A stretch of DNA of 20,482 nucleotides from Hypsibius dujardini (lineage: Eukaryota > Tardigrada > Eutardigrada > Parachela > Hypsibiidae), in contig LRSR01004065.1 in the NCBI GenBank assembly GCA_001579985.1, positions 1 through 20,482 on the forward strand, in the 5' to 3' direction. Below, piece by piece: positions 1 to 14,232 of this stretch; within the stretch, counting starts at the first letter, position 1; each line of letters begins with the position of its first letter. Made by a program: the position numbers and the translations under genes. A model generated the notes under the pieces. The model saw only the letters and a program-made list of their open reading frames with translations. It did not search any database and had not been told where the DNA came from.

Positions 1-1643
1 ATATCCAGCAGCCACAGGAAATTGTAGGCGCGGAAAAAGTTGAAGCCTGCAGCGAGCGCAATCCGTAATTGTCACTTGCCCAGAACCCAGAACCGGAAAG
101 AGCGCGGAATTACCGTCATCTCCCGATCTCAAGGAACAGTTAAGCCCCGCCCCCTTCAGTCATCGGTTGACTGTTCAATCGGATTCACTGTGTCGTGATT
201 GGTTGAACAACTTAAGAGCAACTTAGCAGCAATTGATTGATTGATTGATTGAGCGGAATTTCTTGACGCACACATTAAATTAGTTGATGGATTGATTGAT
301 TGATTGATTGTGGGTAATTAATTGCAAACGGTGATGAACAGATAAGATCAGGGGTGGATCAAATTAACTGGTAGGCCAAAAAAGAGTCCCTTGAGATCGG
401 CAGGTTACGTTAAGGCTTACCGGTGAAGTAGCGATCAAGGACAGCGCTCAATAGAACGCCGGGAATGGTGAAGTAATCCACCACAGACATCATGGACGTC
501 ATGGTGGCCTGACGCTTTTCCGAACCGGCCACCTGTACCAAACAACGGGTAAAAAAATTCGTTCTCTCGCTACATGAGACATCCTCAAAATTCGGTAACC
601 GAAAATATTGTTCTGTTTCATCTGAATTTTAATTTAATTTAAATTTATTGACACGTCCGGAAATTAAATTAAATTTTAAAATTATTTAAATTAAATTTCA
701 AAATTAAATTAAATTCATATAAATTTCAAAATCAAATTAAATTCATATAAATTTCAAAATTAAATTAAATTAAATTAAATTTAAAAGAGATTAAAATTTT
801 AATTAATTTAATTTAATTTTAAAATTTAAATTAATTTTATCCGAATTCACTGTGTTTTAAATGTAATATTTGATTGACATATGCGGGGATGTTGTGTGGT
901 TAGAGTGAGTAGTGCGTACCCGTATGACGTAGTAGAAGAGGAGGTAAGCGTTGACCAAGAAGTCTGTCATCTGCGGGACATTGGGCATTGTTCCGCACAT
1001 CTCCAGGCTGTTCCGTTTGCTAAAGACAACCAACAATTATCGCCGGCATCTTCGACGTCAAAAGCCGGAGAACTAAAGCCGGAGGAGCAGTTCCAGAGTG
1101 TGTGCGTACTTTGAAACGGCGGCAAGGTAGATCATCAACGAAATTCCACTGCAAACAACACCCGTTCCCATCTATAAATAATTTCAAAAATAACTCAATG
1201 AAATTAATGTATTAATAAATTTAATATTTTCGTTCGAAAATGAATTGATAATTACGCACCAAAATTTGACCGAGTGTCGTTTGTGCGGTTGCTGCTTCCG
1301 CGAGGAACACGGTCATTCTGGATCGTTTTGCTTTCGCTTCCGACAGCGCCTGGACAAAAATGGTTAAGGCAACAGGGGCCAAGAAATGTCCCAGAATCAT
1401 TTGGGAGCCATTTTACGTTTCCTAACGTTTCCTAACGTTTCCTAACAGGATGCACATTTTTTTAGTCCTTAACGTATCAAGTTTTAACGTATTAACTTAA
1501 GTCTCTTTTTTCTGGATTATTTGTTAAGCTGCAGTTAATTTTCTTCTGGGTTAGTTTACAGCCAGCCCAGACATAATAGAGGCTCATCTACAAAATGCAA
1601 CCCTCTACTATTAGAAACGTCTTTCCCGACCTAGTCCTTAATA

Positions 1644-1680
<37 letters not shown>

Positions 1681-2211
1681 TAGATAGAAAGACATGCAGG
1701 TAGACAGACAGATAGATAGATAGAAAGACATGCAGGTAGAAAGGCAGGGATACAGAAAGGCAAAAATATAAGCACACAGACCTGTGGTTTGGTAATTGAA
1801 TTTCCTACTGAGAACGCGACATAGAAGAGTTCGTCCGTCTTTTATCTGTCTGTAGCTTACAATTAAGCGGTCCACGGCCGGTTGGTCCACTCCGAGTTCC
1901 TCCGCCTTGCTGCCGGTGGCGTTATCGTCCGGCGGCGGCTGACCAGTGCACGAGCATCGGGCCGTGCGAAACCTTCCGGCAATTAAATCGCGAAGAAAGT
2001 CAAATTGCCCGTAAAAGATCAGAGTCATAGTGACACTTAGGCCAATTCCGAAGTAAACTATTGTAATAAAGCCATAATTTATAGGGTTCTTATGATTTAG
2101 TGCATCATTATATCTGGCTCAAATATAATTGAAAGTAGCCACCCAGGCCTTCGCGGAACCTTACCATAAACCAGCGGCATGGCTCCGACAGTCCAACATG
2201 GCGCTGGCAAT
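1..2211 (-). CDS. slo: Slo/BK-type potassium channel, N-terminal part (S0-S4), runs off left edge
   Basis: This encodes the voltage-sensor end of a Slo1 (BK, Ca2+- and voltage-gated K+) channel of the plasma membrane. Exons in order of transcription are 2165-2211, 1861-2088, 1260-1349, 1110-1171, 920-1019, 421-532 and 1-46 (continues outside), about 228 residues. All junctions are GT-AG and the phases agree (0/0/0/2/0/1). Segments in order: a short lumenal end with SEPCRWFM; S0 (ITIVYFGIGLSVTM); a polar S0-S1 linker with a CSC motif; S1 (GISLMIYLAAVS); an extracellular loop ending NSLEMC, like the BK PIESC; S2 (DFLVNAYLLFYYVIR); S3 (SVVDYFTIPGVLLSAVLDR); and S4 (GFNFFRAYNFLWLLDI). The S2 aspartate, S2 arginine and S3 aspartate of BK are present. 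Two of the three S4 arginines are replaced by asparagine. The acceptor of exon 1861-2088 is weak. Pore, RCK domains and stop lie beyond the window. A Slo3-like or lineage-specific paralogue is the main alternative. Confidence 0.86.
123..400. mobile_element. MITE-like inverted-repeat element, family A copy 1
   Basis: The ends are inverted copies (CCGATCTCAAGGAAC at left; GTCCCTTGAGATCGG at right). The left subterminal part (TTAAGCCCCGCC) and right subterminal part match the element at 3431-3695. The centre holds (GATT)n tracts (about 231-255 and 288-314). It fills most of the Slo intron 47-420. There is no coding capacity, so it is a non-autonomous DNA element. Confidence 0.75.
601..850. repeat. 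AT-rich AAATT/AATTT foldback tract
   Basis: About 250 bp built almost entirely from AAATT and its complement. It includes several copies of TTCATATAAATTTCAAAATC-like units. Blocks on either side are mutually inverted, so the tract can fold on itself. It fills most of Slo intron 533-919, otherwise a short intron. Confidence 0.75.
1646..1765. repeat. (ACAG)n / (GATA)n simple repeat in Slo intron
   Basis: A run of ACAG tetranucleotides followed by GATAGATAGAAAG units, with a GACATGCAGGTAGA stretch repeated twice. It lies in the intron between exons 1861-2088 and 1260-1349. A short triplicated TTTCCTAACG unit is at about 1428-1448 in the same intron. Confidence 0.85.
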
Positions 2212-2666
2212 CTGTGAAATCACACGGATAACGAACAGTTAAACGCAATTAAAACCCTTAAATCTAACTTTAATTGCTGTACCTCATCTATGTCCATTAC
2301 CAGGTTATATGTCTATTACCAGGTTGCTGTACAGATGTCTGTACATATATCTGTATGCTGTATCTGTCCATATGCAATTATTTGTCTTATCTGTGTTGTC
2401 TTGTCTGAATCAAAACCCGTATGAGACATGCCTACGACTGGAATGTACAATTGCCTGGTACAGTTCCGATTGGCGAGTTTACATGTCTGTCTGTGTCTTG
2501 ATTGTGCATGTGTCTGAGCCACGATTATGGAACTGTGTTCGTTTCTTTCTAACCGGCATGCTGTATTACTTTTGTCTTGTCTGTGTACAGACAAAGTGGA
2601 TCTGTAGACAAAGGACATGTTAATAGCAACGTGAACTATAATTTGAATTGACATAATATATAGTTA

Positions 2667-2913
2667 CTGTAGAATTCCGATCAACTGGTGCTGATTTTTG
2701 GAANCCCCCCCCCAGTAAATTAGTTCCGACGGGCCGAAAATCTTAAAGTGCTTCAATCAAGTAATCAGTCACCCAATTCTCACACAATTTGTAACGAGAA
2801 GGTAGGCAATCAAGCACGTGCAGTCTTGTGGTCTCCCATTTTGCAACCAATCAGCTCCGGTCTCTTTTGACTGAGCTGATCGGACATATCACCAGTTGAT
2901 CGGAATTCTACAG
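2667..2913. mobile_element. MITE with 24-bp terminal inverted repeats and TA flanks
   Basis: CTGTAGAATTCCGATCAACT plus GGTG at the left is perfectly inverted at the right end (2890-2913). Both ends are flanked by TA, as expected for a Tc1/mariner-type TA duplication. The inside is non-coding and contains the only ambiguous base of the window (N at 2704) beside a C run. It sits in the presumed first intron of the Slo gene. Confidence 0.8.
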
Positions 2914-3016
2914 TATCTGTGAGTGTGTCTAGAAGTCTGCATATAGGAGGTGATGTCTGGGAGGGTACCCTGTACGTTTGTAGCACGAGTAACGTGTCTG
3001 ACTTGGGGGATTATTC

Positions 3017-3332
3017 CAAGCGCCGAATTCAGAATCACTTGGGCATGTTTTTTTTATTAAGACATATTTCAGCGATGAATATAAAAAATTATTTCACCGC
3101 GATAGATAAACGAACTTATTTTCGGTGAAATTTCAAAGTTGGAAACGGTCCCACTGTTTTTACCGCTGGGTGCAATCAGTTGATTGCTTGATCTAAAGCT
3201 ATCTGCTTTCCCTTTCAGTTGATTGTTGATTGACTGGCCTTGCTGTGAACAAGGCCAGTCAAGCAATAAAAAATCTGTATAATAATATATGACTAAAAAA
3301 ACATGTCCAAGGGATTTTGAATTTGGCACTTG
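3017..3332. mobile_element. MITE-like foldback element with internal hairpin
   Basis: The left end (CAAGCGCCGAATTCAGAATC, continuing ACTTGGGCATGTTTTTT) is inverted at the right end at roughly 85 percent identity over about 40 bp. A perfect 13-bp hairpin lies inside: TTGACTGGCCTTG at 3230-3242 pairs with 3250-3262 across a 7-nt loop. No clear target duplication was seen and there is no coding capacity. Confidence 0.65.
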
Positions 3333-3430
3333 AAGAACTCCTCAAGTGAGTTAAATTGTCTCTGCTCTGGTCTGAATAACGTTGGGCGGTATTTCAGTCA
3401 AAACTATGTTCAGTGGCTGCAATACCGTAC

Positions 3431-3695
3431 GCTCGCAATCTCAAGGGACAGCTAAGCCCCGCCTCCCTCGGTATGGCCCTGCACTCGATTGAACGTTCAA
3501 TGTGATTCACTCTTCCCTGATTGGCTCATTTCGTACAGCTTACTCGTTGTGCTTGATTGATTGATTGTACAGTTGTGCTTTTCCGTATATTTCTCCCTCA
3601 CAGTGCTTAATTAAGTGAAGGGCACTGAATAGGCACGGCCCGGGTTGGTTAAAATTTCCGGGTAGGGCAGAAAAGCGTCCCTTGAGATCGCGAGC
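3431..3695. mobile_element. MITE-like inverted-repeat element, family A copy 2
   Basis: Ends are GCTCGCAATCTCAAGGGAC and its near-perfect inverse (GTCCCTTGAGATCGCGAGC), 18 of 19 matching. Just inside, the left side reads GCTAAGCCCCGCC as in copy 1, and the right side has the same TTTTCTGCCCTACC-like stretch. A short GATTGATTGATT run is internal. It lies in the presumed first intron of the Slo gene and has no ORF. Confidence 0.78.
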
Positions 3696-3779
3696 AGCCG
3701 GTACCATCCTCTCTTTGTCTTCTTATCAACCTCCCTGATTGTTTGTCAGAACGCTGTTTGTTTTTGTAGAATAGAGAGT

Positions 3780-3820
3780 TCCCTGCAGTTCCCTGCAGTT
3801 CCCTGCAGTTCCCTGCAGCA
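3780..3820. repeat. 10-bp tandem repeat (TTCCCTGCAG)x4
   Basis: Four perfect copies of the decamer, ending next to the candidate donor of the tentative Slo first exon. Confidence 0.9.
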
Positions 3821-3825
3821 CTTAC

Positions 3826-3859
3826 GGTATAGACCCGTCCACCAGTGCGGCCGTGACAT
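3826..3859 (-). other. Candidate first coding exon of the Slo channel gene (tentative)
   Basis: The exon at 2165-2211 begins in phase 1 and has no start codon, so an upstream exon is required. At 3825 the minus strand has a strong donor (ACC|GTAAGTGCTG). Reading back in the phase that fits gives MSRPHWWTGLY plus one base, starting at ATG 3857-3859. This would leave a 1614-bp first intron containing three inverted-repeat elements. BK N termini are poorly conserved, so homology cannot confirm this, and other ATGs in other phases share the donor. An RNA read spanning 2211 to 3826 would settle it. Confidence 0.3.
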
Positions 3860-4745
3860 TCCGGCGTACCAGCGGCAACTTCGGGAGAATACACTGCTGA
3901 TTCCCGTCCATGGCTCCTCAATCGATGAACTGACTGTCCTCGAACCTTGGAATTCAAGTCCAGCTGCTAGCTGTATCAGCGTTTACCGCCGCGGAATGTC
4001 AAGCTTTTCATTCGGCAGATTCACTTCTCATCCATCGCACACATCAACTACTGCACGCACCGCGCGCCAGCACACACAGACACACAGACACGCACACAAC
4101 AGGTGTCAAACAATTTCCGATACACATATAACTGTTATATATCATAGGAAGCATACTTAAATTAATGGTATTATTACTTCCGGCGATGCAGCAGCGGGTG
4201 GTAAGTGAGATCGAGCGTGAGAGAACAATTGACGGCGTCAGAGTCAGTCAGTCAGTCAAAGATATGAGTCAAGTGAAAAAGAGCACACAAAGTATGTGCA
4301 AGTTATAAACATCTTCTCTAAGACCATCTGCGGAATTATTCCATTCTTCAAATTGTTGCTGATGCCGATGGAGGGAGACATAGAAATTGCCGGTAATAAT
4401 GTCGACTTTTCTAAGCCTTCACTTTTATGGCGCGTCTGGCGAGAAAGTCTACTTGGATATTGTGTGTGATTTCATTAGAATGAAGAACAGTTTTCTCTCG
4501 GTAAGGCGCGCAGTCTTCGAAATAGAATATTCTGCTTATCCATTACCGAGCTCATTCATCCATGCACACACACACACACACACATGCACGGCATGCCCGG
4601 CGGAGGGGATAAGATAACATTGTTGGTGAAAACCGGTTGGTCAAAATCAAATAATAAGCGAGATGAGTTGCACGCGCGATTTGTGGAGTACAAGAGGCGG
4701 CACTATGATTGTTGGCAGGTGGTAGTCCGAGACGACTGCTACCCA
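3860..4745. other. Intergenic stretch, no gene recognised
   Basis: This is sequence between the putative 5' end of the Slo gene and the minisatellite. It contains a (CA)n run near 4563-4583 and short GTCA repeats near 4244-4257. Short open frames here show no recognisable domain or exon signals. It probably includes the promoter of the minus-strand channel gene, but no specific element could be assigned. Confidence 0.5.
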
Positions 4746-5235
4746 TTGACTACACAGCGACCCGTTGACTACACAGCGACCCGTTGACTACACGGCGACC
4801 CGTTAACTATACGGCGACCCGTTGACTACATGGCGACCCGTTGACTACACGGCGACCCGTTGACTATATGGCGACCCGTTGACTATATGACGACCTGTTG
4901 ACTATATGACGACCCGTTGACTACACGGCGACCCGTTGACTAAACGGTGACCCGTTGAATACACGGCGACCCGTTAATTACACGGCGACCCGTTGACTAC
5001 ATGGCGACCCGTTGACTACACGGCTACCCGTTGACTATATGGCGACCCGTTGACTATATGGCGACCCGTTGACTACACGGCGACCCGTTGACTATATGGC
5101 GACCCGTTGACTACACGGCGACCCGTTGACTATATGGCGACCCGTTGACTATATGGCGACCCGTTAACTACACGGCGACCCGTTGACTATATGGCGACCC
5201 GTTGACTACACGGCGACCCGTTGACTACACGGCGA
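4746..5235. repeat. 19-bp minisatellite, about 26 copies
   Basis: The unit is TTGACTACACGGCGACCCG. The first and last units start exactly 475 bp apart (25 x 19), so no net length change has built up. Variation is mostly in the middle (TACACGG, TATATGG, TACATGG) while CGACCCGTTGACTA is near constant. It lies between the divergent Slo and NOMO genes. Confidence 0.95.
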
Positions 5236-6496
5236 AGACTTCTTCACGCCTACATATAGTACTACTGTTGATTGTCCGTCTGCGGGCGTGGGTTGCGCCA
5301 ATGTGAAAACATTTGAGGTGGAGCCATGTTTCCATTGAGGTGGTCTGGTAAAGTAAGCAGATCGCTGAACAACGGAGACACTTCATCGGTTATTGTGTGC
5401 ATTGCTTGTACGTGTTGCTGGCCAAGAAAGCGGAACAGCGGAAACTTGGGCCGATGTTTGAGATGCCGATGCCTGATATGTGTATACACACTCATAGTCA
5501 CATAGTAAGACATACTATAGATTTTTTATGCTCTACTCTGGACCTGGGCGACCCTGGTGGAACTAACCGATCGTGACGGCCAGTGACCATCCGGGCACAA
5601 TTTGGTTAATTGAACGATACGAGCCGAAGATGCCCGTCCACAAAGCCAGATTCCCATGACAGATGGAGTGCTCTTGTAATTCTTTTTTGGCGACCCGGAT
5701 GGTTGAGTTAGAAAAGCCGAGCTCTACACTGCACGAACCGGCTCTTAGAGTGGGATAAGTACTGCGTAGAGCATGAACGAACGCAATCGGCGGTCTCACG
5801 GAGATTGCCCAGCAAGGTCTTTTATTCAAAGTTGGAGATTATTATTGAGAAAACAGGTTTAATTATCCTGTATTTATCTCCGGGACTCGCTCGTCCCTAA
5901 CGTTACCTTCGCTACTGACCGTATTATTTTGTCCATTTTAATCCATATTATTATGTGACAGCAGAAATCATGTCGCCATAAAAGCACACCGTCGGTCGCA
6001 ATCGCAACGATCGTCCAGGGAAGCTTCCGTCAGTGGCGCCACGTATAGGGTAAACGCCCACGCCCCACTGCAGTGAACTCCCATCGACAACTTTAACGGA
6101 CTAGTCGGTCGATTGATTGCTGGATTGTAACTTATTACAACCGTTTACAGCTATCCGCTGATTGATTGATGGATTGTAAATTATTACAACCGTTTACAGC
6201 TATCCACTGATTGATTGATGAATTGAGTGATTAATTTCATTCCCATGGCTTTACGGGGCACATCACAGGCCGGATTCATCTTCACCTCAGACGCTCATGC
6301 CATTTTCACTTTCACTTTGTATATGATTAATTATTCGAAAATTTAAACACTGTATTATACTAGTATACGATTAATCGTATGGCAATCTACAGTTTCTTGG
6401 AAAAATCGTTTGCATGAAAAGTTCGTGACGTGTAGTTATTTATTACGAAGGGAAAGTTGTCTTTGGGAGGAGAAGGCCTCAGCCTACACCGGAGGA
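5236..6496. other. Upstream region of NOMO, with a 49-bp tandem repeat
   Basis: No gene was recognised. At 6111-6159 and 6160-6208 there are two copies (plus a partial third from 6209) of a 49-bp unit running from GATTGATTG through TTATTACAACCGTTTACAGC. The 5' UTR and promoter of NOMO should lie within this stretch, but no TATA box or initiator could be pinned down. Two minus-strand open frames (5262-5513, 5563-5829) have no recognisable domain. Confidence 0.5.
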
Positions 6497-12911
<6,415 letters not shown>

Positions 12912-13681
12912 TCGGTTGTTTCAGCAGTTGTTTGTGCGTTTGTTTTTGATATGTTTTGACATGCCAATCGGTTTTTGTTTGTATCCTTACTCTATTGGTG
13001 ATTTTCGGAGTGAACGGGAATCCCACCGTAACACTATCCGTTACAGTAACACTACAGTAACAGTATTGGGTTACAGTAACTTAACCCGTTCACGGTCGAT
13101 CCCGTTCAGTTTGGGTGTCGAAACTATTTTTTCCCAATCAGCGTGTCATTCGCTTAAGAAACAAATTGGACGACTTTTTGCGTTACGTGAATTGATCCAC
13201 TGTCCACCTCCTGCTAAGCTTCAATAACTTTTTAACAATGGCTTCAAATGAAGTTCCGTGCGCTCACTCAGATTTCTGGCTTCACGCTATTCCTCCAACA
13301 TTGGTGGATATTTTCATGTGATTGGACCGATGAAAATTAGAACCATCGATCAACACCGACCACCAAATCGGCATCGAAGTGACAAAAATCGATTGCTTTG
13401 CACTTTGCGTAGACGTAGAAAGACATTTTATGCCGAAACGTGTGCTGTATTGGAACCGATTTATTGTACAGTATAGTACAGTACAGTACAGTACAGTACA
13501 GTACAGTACAGTACAGTACAGTACAGTACAGTACAGTACAGTACAGTACAGTACAGTACAGTACAGTACAGTACAGACCTAGTCATCAAATCGCTGAATC
13601 AATCAAGTATTTTCATAGCAATCAAGCTAGGTCGTTTTTTAGGGAACTTTGGTGGTCTTTGTTGATTACTGGCCACTGGAT
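12912..13681. other. Convergent intergenic region, 3' side of NOMO, with (GTACA)n
   Basis: Contains the NOMO 3' UTR (no AATAAA recognised nearby), scattered ACAGTAAC repeats (13041-13080) and a near-perfect (GTACA)n tract of about 22 copies at 13466-13576. The SLC35F 3' UTR ends to the right; a minus-strand AATAAA is present at 13457-13462 but is far from its stop. No gene was recognised. Confidence 0.6.
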
Positions 13682-14037
13682 TGATTTCCACTGGGCCGGT
13701 ACTAAAAACATGTGCTGTGCGCGTGTGCTATGCGCGGTCCAAAAAACATTGTACTGTCCTAGTACTGCACTGCGTTGTACTTATTCAAACAGCACAGCAC
13801 ACGCGCACAGGTCAAGCGCACAGCACACGCGCACAGCACATGCGCACAGGTCAAGCGCATAGCACATGCGCACAACACATGCGCACAGCACACGCGCACA
13901 GCACACGCGCACAGCACACGCACACAGCACATGCGCAAAACACACGCGCACAGGTCAAGCGCACAGCACATGCGCACAGCACACGCGCACAGCACACGCG
14001 CACAGCACATATTTTAGTACGTGCCCAATGGAAATCA
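13682..14037. mobile_element. Inverted-repeat element whose right arm is a 13-bp tandem array
   Basis: The left end TGATTTCCACTGGGC, GTACTAAAAACATGTGCTGT and GCGCGTGTGCT are inverted at the right end (AGCACACGCGCACAGCACAT, TTTTAGTACGTGCCCA, TGGAAATCA), giving arms of about 60 bp. The right half, about 13797-14008, is an array of the 13-bp unit CACACGCGCACAG with variants (CACATGCGCACAG, GTCAAGCGCACAG), about 16 copies. It lies between the convergent NOMO and SLC35F genes. Confidence 0.68.
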
Positions 14038-14232
14038 CTGGGTTCCGGTTAACTGCCAATCTGAGGATCTGCACAGTCAGTTGTTATTAATAGTACTGAA
14101 AAAGGGGCCGTGCCCAAAAGGGTAAAAAGTTCAACAGTTGAGAGGAACATCACAGTGGTATCACAGATTCAAGGTTGACAAAGCTACCTGTAAAAAATGG
14201 TCACACGAGGGTCGAAAAAACAACAAGTGCAA

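Noticed and set aside
2309-2654. Opposed open frames in the presumed Slo first intron
   Set aside because: They are degenerate CTGT/ATCTGT repeat translations with no homology and no splice phase fitting the channel.
3649-3957. Minus-strand open frame of 102 codons as a gene
   Set aside because: Part of it is the (TTCCCTGCAG)x4 repeat and an end of a MITE. Only the donor at 3825 is of interest, and in a different frame.
4746-5235. Possible CRISPR-like array
   Set aside because: The 19-bp units are contiguous with no spacers, and the window is eukaryotic; it is a minisatellite.
5262-5829. Two minus-strand open frames (83 and 88 codons) upstream of NOMO
   Set aside because: No domain, no convincing splice sites and no family resemblance were seen; expected by chance in non-coding DNA.
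6410-6496. Upstream in-frame ATG for NOMO
   Set aside because: It would place 29 polar residues before the signal peptide; the ATG at 6497 starts it directly.
13681-14052. Overlapping open frames with periodic His/Ala/Cys repeats
   Set aside because: They are products of the 13-bp tandem array; all frames on both strands are open because of the repeat, with no start context or homology.
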